Assembly (NCBI GenBank): GCA_004329165.1
Contig: CM014729.1
Span: forward strand, 43,488,370-43,552,369
DNA: 64,000 nt
Direction of reading: 5' to 3'
Source of the DNA: Spatholobus suberectus
Lineage: Eukaryota > Streptophyta > Magnoliopsida > Fabales > Fabaceae
The notes below the pieces were generated by a model. It did no database searches. It was given only the letters and a program-made list of their open reading frames with translations, and was not told where the DNA came from. Positions 46,310 through 59,510 of the stretch are shown one piece after another; position 1 is the first letter of the stretch, and every line of letters begins with the position of its first letter. A program made the translations under genes and the position numbers.

Positions 46310-49290
46310 TGTAACACCGTGTTTTCTTAATGTATGATTTAGTGTTTTAATAATTAAAAAGTGAAAATTAATATGTGATCTTGGTGTTCAAAACAAATAA
46401 AATAAGTAATTATTGTTGATCGTTGTTGTGGGGGTGATTATGGTTTTGTGTTGTTGTCTTAGAGTTCTTATTTGAATTTGAGGAACCTCAGAAAATGTAC
46501 TTGAGCCAAAGTGATATGTTGTTGGTGATTATTTGAGTTATTGCGAGAAATAATTGAGTTGGACCGGTTGGAGTGTTGGGGAATGTTTAGATGAACTATG
46601 GGCCTTAGTGGGCCTAAAGTTAGTGTAAGTACCCTATAGAGTTTTAAGACACATAAGAGGGGGGCGGGGGGGGAGGTCATTTTTCCCATTTCACCATCTC
46701 ATTCCTTTATTCTCATTCTTCTCACATTCTCTCATCACTCATTCTCTCAAACCCACCAAGTAAGAAGCAAGATTCATAGCCCATTTCATTTCCTTTCGGT
46801 GAGAAGCATTAGGTTCTTTGGAGATTTGGCTCAAAAGTTCACATTTTTATTTTCTCTCCTTCCCTAAATTCAGATCTCTGGAACTCCAAGAGGTAAGGGA
46901 AGCTTATATTTGTTGAAGAGTTATTGTATAAACATAGCAGTGTGTTAATGTGACCTTGGTTTGTGCTGAAAACTGAATTTGAATGAGTTATGTTGAGATG
47001 TAGTGTGGAAATGGGTTTCCCTTCGAATTCTTAATGATTTGTGTTGAAATGTTGTATGGATTGTTAAATGTGTTGAGTATGTTGTTGGAGGCTGTTGTGT
47101 GGTTGTATTCGAACTCTGTGGGATCGATTTGAGGTATAAGTGAGTGGAAAGTTTGAATTTTTGGGGTTTTTCAAAGAGAGTTTCTACTACTGTCATCTGA
47201 TAGTCATTGAGTGACTGTGATTCTTGCTGAGCGAGAATGCCCTTGGGAATGGAGTGAGCCTCTCGGGCTGGGGATCATTGAGCGACTGTTGGTGTCCCTG
47301 AGTGAGTGTTGTTGAGTTGTAAAGAGTAACTAAAGGAAAGAGGATACTCGTTGAGCAATGGTTGATTCGCTGGGCGAGTGATCGTGAGGACTCTAGAAAT
47401 TTTCCAAAAAATGGTTTGCTGAGCGAATACAATGTCCGCTGAGTGAGTGGTGAGCGTCCAAAATGCCTGGAAGCAATCCGCTGAGCGAGTACGAAGCTCG
47501 CTGAGCGAATTGGGACCTTAGAGAATTGTTGCTCTTTGTTGTAAGTGTGTCATTGAGCGAACGTTGTGTTCATTGAACGAAGAAAGAGTGCAGTTTCTAG
47601 CTGCTCTCTAGAGTGGATAGTCGTTGAGTAAGTATATGGCTCGCTAAGCAAATCGTGGTTGATAGAGATTTGGAGGAAATCCCTAGAACGAATTCGTTGG
47701 GCGATGCTGGTTGTCGTTGAGCGAGTGAGTTTAGGGACAGGATATCCATTGAGTGAGACTTATACTTGCTGAGCGAGAACTTTCATGAGGAAAAGGAGGC
47801 CCTCTATAAGGAAGGCACTTGTTGAGCAAGCGTATGGACTGTTGAGTGAGAAAGGTGTTCTATTGGATCTAAATGAAAAAAATGGTAGTTACATGGGATG
47901 CGTTGGGAGAGGATTCATAAGATGAGTTTGATGTAAGAATTGTGGGAAAATGTGAGTAGAGTGAAAGGTTGCTTGGAGAGGACTTCCACTAGTTTTGTTG
48001 TTGTGGTGAGACATCTCATAAGGGGTGCAAGTTGCTTAGATAGGACCTCCACTTGTGTTATGTGAGACTTCTTACAAGGTAAGCGTTGCTTGGATAGGGC
48101 CTTACCCATTGACTATGTTTGGGGTCGGATTGGGTCTGCATGGTGTTGGTGCATGTCATTGGGCCGTGTGAGGTAGCTGATGATGGACCTCATGCCATGG
48201 GTTGTATTGGGGTGTGCGTGTGTGTGTATGTGTGTGATGACTGGTTATGGTTGAGTAGATGTTGTGTTGTGATACATGCATTCATGCATAAGTTGGCGGC
48301 TGAGGTAGTTGACGATGGACCTCATGCTGTGGTGCAGGTAGGCACGCAAGTTGAATGGTTGACCGAAGCTATAGCTCAGATGGGCCTCCAACCTAGTGCT
48401 GGATGAGACGTGGGGCAGCTAACGATGGGCCTTCAAAGATGAGTAGATGGACGATTCTGTAGGAGGCCAAGATGGTGTAGCCTTGAGTCACGGTAAGCAA
48501 CCACCCACATACACTTATCCCAACAAACCACTAAGCTTGTCTGTAGATCAAAGTTTGACAATCCTTGAATGGTGCTTAGATAGGCCATGGTAGGAGGTGA
48601 GACCTGGCTGATCGCCTGAGATGTTGTAAATCTCTCGAGAGTCGTGTCATCATGCATTGACATAATTGTGGTTAATTTGTTGTGATGTGAGGTTCACAAT
48701 TGAGAATGCTGGCCATATGAAGGCATGTTATATATGTGAGTGGGAATGTTGAGAATTGCTGTTAGTTTTAGTAATTGTATATTATACCATTGTTTTAGTA
48801 AGCTTACCTTTGCCTTGTGTTTCTGTTGTAGTATATTTGTGTTGCTGTATGTTGGTGTGGTTGTGATGATCACGTTATTTGGCGTGGGAGCAGTTGGCGA
48901 GGCTTTTGCGAATCCAGCTGCTTAAAGCTGAAGGTGCGACTTTGGTTGAAGAGGTGACCGATGGGATGTCTTTTGGGTTTTCTTTTTGGATAGTTCTTTT
49001 ATTCTCTTTGTGTATATAATGTATAGCCTGACCAGCTTTAGGAAGTTCTTTTTTATCCCTTTCCCATATAGATGTATATGGTATGGCTGTATTCTTTTGG
49101 ACAGAACTTTGTATAGTCAAGGATTGATACTTGTATATTGTTATTTCATGCTCGACGTTTGAGAGATGAAGTGGTTGACCACATTTATGATTATATATAT
49201 ATATATATTTATGATTATGATCTTGTGATGATAACATAAATGTATCTAGGGGTGGTAGTGTTGTTTGGTAGCGACAATTGGGTCGTTACA
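46310..49290 (+). repeat. 5' LTR of the gypsy element, 2,981 bp
   Basis: Starts TGTAACACC and ends GGTCGTTACA. It aligns along its length with the 3' LTR. It contains a palindromic array (47,195-47,860), twofold repeats such as GATGGACCTCATGC (48,184 and 48,318) and a (TG)n stretch near 48,212-48,236. Confidence 0.93.
47195..47860. repeat. Palindromic TCGCTGAGCGA array, 5' LTR
   Basis: About twenty variants of the near-palindrome TCGCTGAGCGA(A/G), often in pairs 15-25 bases apart, for example near 47,470-47,510. Unpaired positions drift mainly by C to T and G to A changes. Confidence 0.8.
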
Positions 49291-49294
49291 ATTT

Positions 49295-49306
49295 TGGTAT
49301 CAGAGC
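49295..49306 (+). other. Primer-binding site of the gypsy element
   Basis: TGGTATCAGAGC four bases after the 5' LTR, complementary to the 3' end of plant initiator Met tRNA. Confidence 0.88.
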
Positions 49307-49493
49307 TGGTCGTGTCTTTTAGTTGGCCTATGGGAAAATAGGTCTGGTATGCTTTATTGCGTGTCTTCGACATGATGATGTGTGTTGATTGTTTCTATTA
49401 TGATGCTGTGGTGTGGATCCTGCCAACAGAGAAATGATCATGTTTGAATGGCTTTTAAGTTGTTGTTACTGTGGTTAGTTTTGTAGAATCTCG

Positions 49494-52400
49494 ATGAGGG
49501 GATCTGACCTACCACCACCTCCAGTTGACTTTTCCTAGATAGCCAGAGCTATGGAGGCGATGGTTGCTGCTATGGCCCAACAACAGAATACTGTGGCCCA
49601 GCAACAGACTACTATGGCTCAGCAGCATCAAGCTGCAATGGAGCAACTAGAATTGTCTTGAGCCGTTGTTAAGGCTGCTTGAGTAGCTATGCCTCCTGAG
49701 TTTCAAGGGTTGGCCGAGTTTTGGAAGAATGACCCTTCCCAATTCAAGGGTGAGTTAGATTCGAATGCGGCTGATTCGTGGACGCGGGAGATAGAGAAGA
49801 TCTTTAAGGCGATGGCTTGTCCGGATGATCGGAAGGTCACCTATGCCACGTACATGCTGGTTGGTAAGGCAGAGTACTGGTGGTAGGGAGTTTAACAACT
49901 GATGGAAGCCCAGGGTGAGGTTGTCACTTGGGCTAGCTTTCGGGAGCGCTTTTTGGGGAAGTACTTTCCAGTAAGCGCTAAACAAGCTAAGGGGATGGAG
50001 TTCCTCAGATTATATCAAAGGAACATGACGGTGAGTGAGTATACGAGCAAGTTTGAATACTTGGCCCAATTTTACTCATAAGCGACCACGGAGGAGTGGA
50101 GATACCGCAAGTTTAAGGAAGGTTTGAGGCACAAGCTGAAGTGGATGATAGTCCATATGACTCTTTGAGAGTTCCCCACATTGGTGGAGAAATTGAAGAT
50201 AATGGAGTGATTAGAGTCTGGCACCCGAGTGGTGAGGACTCAAGATAGTGGATTATCTGGATCCAAGAGAGGCGGGCATTAGAGGAAGCCCTACAGTAGA
50301 CCATAGGGACATAAGCAAACCCCTAGGTCTCAGTAGTCTGGGGTTTCAGCTTCTCAGAGCTGTTTGTTGATCACGCCTCAGACTAGATCGCAAGAGATCG
50401 ACGTTTCAAGCGTGGAGGGCCACACTATGCTGGTTAGTGCTCCTTGAGGAGCAATGTATGCTTTAAGTGTCAGCAACCCAAACACATAGCCAGAGATTGT
50501 ATGGCCTCAGTGAAGGTGGAGTGCCAGAGCTACAAGAACCACGACAGCTGGTCGTGTGTTTGCTATGAGCATAGTCGAAGCTGCTCGTTCTGATGATCTG
50601 GTACAGGGCGAATGCGAGATAGCTAATAATTCCTTATCTGTGTTGTTTGATTTCGGTGCCACACATTCTTTTATCTCTTTTGAGTGTGTGGAGAGGTTGT
50701 AGTTGTCCACCTGTCCTTTGTCGTTTGATTTGCTTGTTTCCACATTGATTGCTACTCCTGTGGCGACCTCGGTTGTTTGTGCTAACTGCCTGGTTATCGT
50801 TAGTGGGTGCAGTTACAAAGTCAACTTGATTTGTCTTCCTTTGTCTGAGTTAGATGTGATCTTGGGGATGGATGGGTTATCTTCCAACCATATCCTGATC
50901 GATTATACCAGAAAGGCACTGATCTTCCTTAGTTTTGAAGATTTTGAAATTATCTCTACCAACCAAGCTCAGACTTCTTTGCAAAAAGGAGCTCAAGGTT
51001 TTATGATTCTATCTTTCCTGGAAGTCAAGAGTGACTTGGATTTGAACTCTATGGCAGTAGTTAGAGAGTTTCCTGAAGTCTTTCTTGAGGATGTACTTGG
51101 TTTGCCTCCGCAGCGAGAAGTCGAGTTTGCTATAGACTTGGTTTCGGGAGTGTGAACGGTGTCAATGATCCCTTACCAGATGGCACCAGCGAAGTTGGCT
51201 GAGTTGAAGAAACAAGTTAAGGAGTTGTTGGAGAAGAAGAAGATTAGACCAAGTGTTTCCCCTTGCGGAGCACCAATGTTATTGGTGAAGAAGAAGGATG
51301 GTAATTCAAGACTGTGTGTAGACTATCAGTAGTTAAACAAGATCACCATTAAGAGCAAGTATCCGTTGCCAAGGATTAACGATTTGATGGATCAGTTGAG
51401 AGGAGCAATAATGTTTTCAAAGATAGACCTGAGGTCTGGATATCACCAGATATAGGTAAAGGATGAAGACGTACCGAAGACTGCTTTCAGGACTTGGTAT
51501 GGGCATTATGAGAATGTGGTGATGCCATTTGGAGTAACGAATACTACTGCTATATTTATGGATTGTATGAATAGGATATTCTGTCCTTTCTTGGACAAGT
51601 TTGTCATTGTATTTATTGATGACATTCTAGTCTATTCCCGTTCGTGTGAAGAGCATGAAGAGCACTTGAGGACAGTGTTAGGAATCTTGAAGGAGAAGTG
51701 ACTATATGCCAAGCTGTCCAAGTGTGAGTTCTGGTTGGATGAGGTGAAGTTCTTAGGGCACGTGATATCAGCTAGAGGAATCGCAGTGGACCCTGAAAAA
51801 GTGGAAACCATGCTGCAATGGGAGCGTCCATAGGCAGCCACCAAGATCAGAAGTTTTGTTGGGCTTGTTGGTTACTACCTGAGGTTTGTAAAAGGTTTTT
51901 TGAAGACAGTTGCGTTGTTGATCCAACTCACCCGTAAAGATCAACCTTTTGCTTGGACCAAAGCTTGTGAAGAGAGTTTTCAAGAGTTGAAATAAAGGTT
52001 AACAACTTCACCATCGCTGGTGTTGCCAGATCCTAGTGAGCCTTTCAAGGTTTACTGTGATGCATCTCATCAAGGATTAGGATGTGTGCTGATGCAACAT
52101 AGAAAGGTCGTGGCTTATGCATCGAGACAGCTGAAGGATCATGAGAGGAATTATCCTACCCACGACCTAGAGTTGGTTGCAGTTGTATTTGTCTTAAAGA
52201 TGTGGAGGCATTATCTTTATGGTGAAAAGTTTGACACGTTCAGTGATCACAAGAGTTCGAAATATCTGTTTGATCAGAAGGAACTGAACATGTGGCAAAG
52301 ACGGTGGATGGATTTCCTGAAAGACTATGATTTTCAATTGATGTACCATTCTGGCAAGGCAAATGTTGTGGCTAATGCTTTGAGCTGGAAGACAGTACAT

Positions 52401-53920
52401 ATGTTAGCTTTGATGGTGAAGGAGCTAGAGTTGATAGAGAAGTTCAAAGATGTGAACTTGGATGTAGAGATGTCATCTGATCGAATCTATTGCGGTATGA
52501 TCATAGTGGCTAGTGGTTTCTTGGAGATAGTCAAAGAGAATCAATTGATAAACCCTAGTCTTTGTAAGACTAAGGAGTTGTTGAGTACAGAAAAGGCAGC
52601 AGATTTCAGTTTGGGTATAGACGGTATTATGAGGTTCAAGGGAAGAGTATGTATACCGCAAGACCCTGAGTTGAGAAAGCTCGTCTTGGATGAAGGTCAC
52701 AAGAGCAAGTTGAGCTTACATCTGAGTACCACCAAGATGTATCAAGATTTGAAGAAAATGTTTTGGTGGTTTGGCATGAAGAAGGACGTGGCGGAGTATG
52801 TTGCAACATGCTTGACCTGTCAGAAAGCTAAGGTAGAACACCAAAGCCCTGGTGGTTTGCTACAAACGATGGAAATTCCTGAATGGAAGTGGGATAGCAT
52901 CACTATGGATTTTGTAGTGAGTTTGCCTAGAACGGCTAGAGGCTTTGATGCTATTTAGGTCATCATTGATAGGTTGACGAAGTGTGCTCACTTCTTGCCT
53001 ATTAACATTAAGTATTCCTTGGAAAGGTTGACACAATTATACATTAGAGAGATAGTAAGGTTGCATGGAGTACCTTCTAGCATTATCTCTGATAGGGATC
53101 CGAGGTTTACGTTGAGGTTTTGGCAAAGTTTGCATCAAGCGTTGGGTACCAAGCTGAGACTCAGTTCTGCTTATCATCCACAAATGGATGACCAGTTTGA
53201 CAGGACAATTCAGTCCTTGGAGGACCTTTTGCCAGTATGTGTGTTGGATCACCTTGGTAGTTGAGACAAAATTCTGCCTTTGGTGGAATTTATGTACAAC
53301 AATAGTTTCCATGCGAGCATAGGAATGATGCCGTTTGAAGCCTTGTATGGTAGAAGGTGTAGGACACCTTTGTGTTGGTATCAAGGTGGAGGGAGTAGGC
53401 TTGTGGGACCAGAGTTGGTACAACATGATAGAGAAGGTGAAAAAGATTTAGGAGAATATGAGGATTGCCCAAAGTTGCCAGAAGTCGTATACCGATAAGC
53501 GAAGGAGGCTACTTGAGTTTGAGGAGGGTGATCATGTCTTCTTGAGAGTCACGTTTGTGACTGAGATAGGAAGGGCTATCAAATCTAGGAAGCTCACTCT
53601 TAAGTTTCTTGGTCCTTACCAGATTCTTCGTCGAGTGGGACCCATTGCTTATTAGATAGCTTTACCGCCTTTCCTGTCCAACATTCACAACAACTTCCAT
53701 GTACTTTCGTTGAGGAAGTATATCTATGACCCTACACACGTCATAGAGCCTGATTCGGTACAGGTTCGAGAGAACCTAACTTATATGGTACTGCCAATGA
53801 GAATTGTGGATAGAAGGATGAAGCAGCTTAGAGGCAAGGATATTCAGTTGGTTAGAGTGGCATGGAATAATGTTATAGGAGAATCCATGTAGGGGTTGGA
53901 GGAGGGGATGAAAGAACTAT
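49494..53920 (+). pseudogene. Gag-pol of the gypsy element, broken
   Basis: Order of domains: gag (about 49,690-50,170), CCHC zinc knuckle at 50,459-50,500 (C-X2-C-X4-H-X4-C), protease near 50,640-50,900, reverse transcriptase about 51,160-51,700 with the FIDDILVYS active-site block, RNase H from about 52,020 (YCDASHQGLG), integrase zinc finger and core at 52,690-53,240, and a chromodomain-like end near 53,780-53,920. At least eight in-frame stops are visible, including near 49,885, 51,330, 51,455, 51,700, 51,833, 51,994, 52,957 and 53,263. The protease active site reads DFG instead of DSG/DTG. The polyprotein is nonfunctional. Confidence 0.92.
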
Positions 53921-53973
53921 ATCCAAATCTTTTTCCAAGTAAGAGAATTTTCGAGGATGAAAATTTTTCTCGT

Positions 53974-53983
53974 TGGGGAGGAT
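53974..53983 (+). other. Polypurine tract of the gypsy element
   Basis: A short G/A-rich tract, TTGGGGAGGAT, directly before the 3' LTR. Confidence 0.75.
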
Positions 53984-56809
53984 TATAACACCATGTTTTC
54001 CTAATGTATGATTTAGTGTTTTAATAATTAAAAAGTGAAAATTAATATGTGATCTTGGTGTACAAAACAAATAAAATAAGTAATTCTTGTTGATTGTTGT
54101 TGTGGGATGGTTATGGTTTTGTGTTGTTGTCTTGGTGTTCCTATTTGAATTTAGGGAACCTGAGAAAATGTATATGTTGTTGGTGATTATTTGAGTTATA
54201 GCGGCAAACAGTTGAGTAGGACCGATTATGAGTGTTGGGGGATGTTTAGATGAACCATGGGCCTTAATGGGCCCAAAGCCAGTGTAAGCACCCTAAGGAG
54301 TTTTAAGACACATAAGAGGGTGAGGTGAGGTCATTTTTCCCATTTCATCATCTCATTCACTTATTCTCTCATTCTTTTCACATTCTCTCAAACCCATCAA
54401 GTAAAAAGTAAGATTCGTAGCCCATTTCATTTCCTTTTGGTGAGAAGCATTAGGTTCTTTGGAGATTTGGCTCAAGAGTTCACATTTTCATTTTCTCTCT
54501 TTCCCCAAATTCGGATTTCCAGAACTCTAAGCGGTAAGGGAAGCTTATATTTGTTGAAAATTTATTGTATGAACATAGTAGTGTGTTAATGTGACCTTGA
54601 TTTGTGTTGAAAACTAAATTTGAATGAGTTATGTTGAGATGTAGTGTGGAAATGGGTTTCCCTTCGAATTCTTAATGATTCGTGTTGAAATGTTGTATGG
54701 ATTACTAAATGTGTTGAGTATGTTGTTGTAGGTTGTTGTGTGGTTGTATTCGAACTCTGTGGGATCGATTTGAGGTATGAGTGAGTGGAAAGTTTGAATT
54801 TTTGGGGTTTTTCGAAAAGAGTTTCTACTATTGTCATTTGATAGTCGTTGAGCGACTGTGGTTCTCACTGAGTGAGAATGCCCCTAGGAATGAAGTGAGG
54901 CTCTCAAGTTGGGGATCACTAAGAGAGTGTTGTTTAGTTGTAGGGAGTGACTAAAGGAAAGAGTATACTCGCTGAGCGATGGTCGATTTGCTGGGTGAGT
55001 GATCGTGAGGACTTTGGAAATTTTTCAGAAAGTGGTTCACTGAGTGAATGCAATGTGTGCTGAGCGAGGGGCGAGCATCCAGAATGTCTAGGAGCAATTT
55101 GTTGAGTGAGTACTGAGCTCACTAAAAGAATCGGGACCCTAGAAAGTTGTTGCTTTCTGTTGTAAGTGTGTCGCTAAGCAAACGTCGTGTTCGCTGAGCG
55201 TAAAGAGAGTGCAGTTTCTGGCTACTCTCTAGAGTGACTAGTTGCTGATAAAGATTTGGAGGAAGTCCTTAGAACGAATTCGCTGAGCAACCCTGGTTGC
55301 CGTTGAGTGAGTGACTTTGGGGACAGGATATTTGTTGAGTGAGAACCTTCGTGAGGAAAAGGAGGCCCCTTGTAGCAAAGGCACTCACCGAGCGAGCGTA
55401 TGGACTGCTGAGTGAGAAAGGTATTCTATTGGGTCTAAATGAAAAAAATGGTAGTTACATGGGATGTGTTGGGAGAGGATTCATAGGTTGAGTTTGATGT
55501 GAGAATTGTGGGAAAATGTGAGTAGAGTGGAAGGTTGCTTGGAGAGGACCTCCACTAGTTGTGTTGTCATGGTGAGACATCTTATAGGGGGTGCAGGTTG
55601 CTTAGATAGGACCTCCACTTGTGTTATGTGAGACTTCTCACAAGGTAAGCGCTGCTTGGATGGGGCCTTACCTGTTGACTATGTTTGTGGCTGGATTGGG
55701 CCTGCATGGTGTTGGTGGATGTTGTTGGGCTGCATGAGGTAGCTGATGATGGACCTCATGCCATGGGTTGTATTGGTATAAATGTGTGTATGTGTATGTG
55801 TGTGTGTGTTGACTGGTTGTGGTTTAGTAGATGTTGTGTTGTGAGACATGCATTCATGCATAAGTTGGTGGCTGAGGTATCTGACGATGGATCTCATGCC
55901 GTGATGTGGGTAGGGACACAAGTTGGATGGTTGACTGGAGCTGTAGCTCAGATGGGCCTTTGCGGATCAGTGGATGGGCAATTCCGCAAGAGGCCAAGGT
56001 GATGCAGGCCTTGAGTCGCAGTAAGCCACCATCCACATATACTTATCCCAACAAACCACTAAGCTTGTCCATAAATCAGAGTTTGGCAATCCTTGAATGT
56101 TGCTTGGATAGGCCATGGTAGGGGGTAAGACCTGGCTGATCGCCCGAAATGTTGTAAATCTCTCGAGAGTCGTCTCATCATACATTGACATAGTTGTGGT
56201 GAATTTGTTGTGATGTGAGGTTCACAGTTGAGAATGTTGGCCATATGAAGGCATGTATGTGAGTGGGAATGCTGAGAATTGCTGTTGGTTTCAGTACTTA
56301 TATATTATACTGTTATTTTAGTAAGCTTACCCTTGCCTTGTGTTTTTGTTGTGGTTTATCTGTGCTGCTATATGTTGGTGTGACTGTGATGATCACGTGA
56401 TTTAGCGTGGGAGCAGTTGTCGAGGCTTATATGGATCCAGTTGCTTAGAGCTGAAGGTGTGACTTTGGTTGAGGAGGTGACCAACGGGATGTCTTTTGGG
56501 TTTTCTTTTTGGACAGTTCTTTTATTCTCTTTGTGTATATAATGTATAGCTTAACTGGTTTTAGGGAGTGTGTTTTGTATTCCTTCCCCGTACAAATGTA
56601 TATGGTATAGCTTTATTCTTTTGGACAAAACTTTGTATAGTCAAGGATTGATACTTGTATATTGTTATTTCATGCTCGACATGTGAGAGATGAGGTGGTT
56701 GACCACATTTATGATTATGTATATATATAATGATTATGATCTTGTGACGATTACATAAATGTATCTAGGGGTGGTAGTATTGTTTGGTAGCGATAGTTGG
56801 GTTGTTACA
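53984..56809 (+). repeat. 3' LTR of the gypsy element, 2,826 bp
   Basis: Begins TATAACACC, so the canonical TG start has become TA, and ends GGGTTGTTACA. It is 155 bp shorter than the 5' LTR, largely through deletions within the palindromic region and neighbouring text. Confidence 0.92.
54840..55420. repeat. Palindromic TCGCTGAGCGA array, 3' LTR
   Basis: Counterpart of the array in the 5' LTR with fewer copies; several units present at 47,630-47,780 are missing here. Confidence 0.75.
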
Positions 56810-56814
56810 ATTAT

Positions 56815-57886
56815 TGTTGATAAAACTTATTTGAAAGTAACTAAATTAAAATATATATTAATATAATTCAAAATTTATTTTAAATTTTTTATATGTTAAT
56901 AATTAATTTAGTCTAGTCATTTTTCACTCATTGTATTTTTAATTTTATGCATATATTATAGTAACTTTAATTTTTTTACTACAAATAATTAAATTAACAA
57001 TTAAAACTATAAATGTTATGTAATTTAAAGTTATTTTATATATCGGATGAATTTCATCACATTATTATATATAGAATGAATATAATAATGGGATCAGGAA
57101 TTTTAATTTAAAAATCTTGTGTGATTTATTAAAAAAATGATTACACAAAATTCAATGCCATGTTATTAAAAATTAAATTATTTTAGAGGAAAAATATTAA
57201 AATGAATTTAAAAATAATTTTTAACATGTTTTTTGCTATTTAATTAAGATAGTACGTGTCTTTTTACTTTATGTATATTTTCTCTTTCTTATTTTATTTA
57301 CTACCATATGTATTGTATCATTAATACTTCCGATAGGTATAATGACTCAAAATCGTTTCTGAATATTATTATATATTTTAAAAAATATGTGCTTAAATAA
57401 TATATGTACATTTAATTTTCTTTATTTTTAGAATATAATCCCCTTTATAGTAAATTTTTAAAAGTATTTTTTTGTTAAAAGAAATAATTATTTTTAAAAT
57501 TTAAGTTAAAACATACATAGGTCAAACTTACTCAATTTATAAACAAATTGGACTTAAAACCTTTGATAGATTATTCAGAAACATTAATAGCTATAGGTCT
57601 TTTGATGAAACAATAAGTAAATATTAACATATTGAAAGTTTTCAACACTACTCTAAGTAAAGTAAAATATTTTTATGAGTTAATGGTAGAAAATACTAAC
57701 ATAATAAGAAATAGAAAATATTTTAACACGGACAAAAAATTCCAAGCTATTATTTATTTTAAGTCAATGAGCAATTTACTCAAAGTACATATCCAAATTT
57801 TGAAAAACTGTAAAACGAAAAATATTCAAAAGAAAGAGCGATGATCACTTAGTTATAAATGACAATATTGTTGAAATTAATAATTA
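56815..57886. other. AT-rich spacer
   Basis: No recognised feature. Confidence 0.5.
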
Positions 57887-58329
57887 CTCACTCCATTTCA
57901 AAATGATTGAAGTTTAAGATTTGTTCACAAGGATTAAGAAAAGTAATAAAATATCTTCATTCTCTTTTACGATTTCTATAAATGCACTAACAAATACTTT
58001 AGGGCAATATTTTTCATATGCAGTAGTTATTTATTACTCATAACTTCTGTGAATGTAAATCATTATCATTGAAATTTTCTACGAGTGCTCGTCTTGGTTA
58101 GTGGGATACTCCACCCTAATATTGGTTGCAATGGAGTATTAACTAATGTCATAAATGGGTGATTAATGATGATTGTTGAAAAATTAATAGACACAGTATT
58201 AAAAAACTATTATGTTGATTATTTATTTTTAAAAAATTGAACAAAAAATTTAATATATCATTAAAAACTGAAAACACCAGCTGATATGAAATTAATGCTA
58301 AAATGTCAATCATTTTGAAGTGGAGGAAG
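57887..58329. mobile_element. Stowaway-like MITE, 443 bp
   Basis: Left CTCACTCCATTTCAAAATGA and right (reverse complement) CTTCCTCCACTTCAAAATGA resemble the CTCCCTCCGTTTC ends of Stowaway elements. TA precedes the left end; the right side reads TG, so the TA duplication is imperfect. Confidence 0.55.
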
Positions 58330-59046
58330 TGATTCTTAGTATAACTGAAGGATTAACAAAATAGTACTCAAATATAAACGAGATTGACAAAAATAACTAA
58401 AAATGTTTCCTCTATTTTTGTATACTCATCTCATATTGTATTGTTAATAGTTATATCACCAAAGAGTTGCTGCTTTTATTATTGTATAAAATGAGAAATA
58501 TGCAAACTACATTAAAAATTTAGTTTATAATGAAAAATTTAATAAATTACTTTAATGAAATACAATATTTGATATTTTATTTTTTTCAATCATAACCTCT
58601 TTAAAGAAAAGTTGACAATTAATATTGTTAATCTGAATAAGAAAATACATACATTATCTTAAAAATATCATTTACAACGAATCATTTATAATAAACTATA
58701 AATTAATAAAAACTTCATTTCTTAACATATTTTTTATATGTTTAAATTATATATTTTTAAATTTAAATAAAGTCGTGTAATGCATGGGAATTAATTCTAA
58801 TAGAAAATAATAATTTACTTTTATGCAATGAAATAAGGTTATTTTTCTGTTTTATTTTTTAAATATGTGATTTTAGTATTATTTAATTAGTTATAAGTTT
58901 AAATTCTTAAATTATTTTGATTTCCCCAAATTTTAATTTTCTAAAATAATTACTTTATTTTTTTTAAAAAATTTCAATTACTTGTATTTTTAAATTACTT
59001 TTTTTTTTTAACTTTTTGGACTTTACTTTTTCTTAAATCTGAATTA

Positions 59047-59085
<39 letters not shown>

Positions 59086-59510
59086 TCGTGGACCCATATG
59101 ATATGCGGTTTAGTTTTGGAAAAATAATTAGATTTTGTTTATGTCGAATGACTTTTGTAAAAATTAATAAAGAATGAAGTATATAATTGAACGATGTTAT
59201 TAAACTTTACAATAAATATGTATAAAAGGAATAATTTGTAAATGTAATATAGTATGGCAAAAAAGAAATAAATAACATATATTGTCACTGTAAGAAATTT
59301 TTTTAAATTGTTTTGAGTGAATTACCTTTAAATAAAATATATAACAATGATCATAATGAACGATTAAGACACTCTATTTTGGCCTTGTTAAAAAAATATA
59401 TTATGGTTAGATAAAGATATAAAGTAAAAGTAAAAAAATGAAATAGGCAAAAAAAAATACAATATTTAAAATAAAGAACAAAATAAAAATTAATAAAATA
59501 AATACATTAC
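58330..59510. other. AT-rich spacer with a TA microsatellite
   Basis: (TA)n at 59,050-59,080. Otherwise nothing recognised; the 3' terminus of the Helitron below should lie here but was not found. Confidence 0.45.

Larger units (their letters stand above)
46310..56809 (+). mobile_element. Full-length Ty3/gypsy LTR retrotransposon, inactivated
   Basis: A 10,500-bp element bounded by the 5-bp duplication ATTAT at 46305-46309 and 56810-56814. It has two LTRs, a tRNA-iMet-type PBS, gag-pol in the order gag, protease, reverse transcriptase, RNase H, integrase, and a PPT. The integrase is followed by a chromodomain-like C-terminus, placing it with the chromoviruses, probably the Tekay/Del branch. 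Many in-frame stops show it cannot encode its own proteins. It sits in AT-rich spacer upstream of the CIPK promoter. Confidence 0.93.

Noticed and set aside
48119..48406. 95-codon frame in the 5' LTR, with a counterpart in the 3' LTR at 55,685
   Set aside because: The parallel frame exists only because the LTRs are copies; it translates TG repeats and has no domain.
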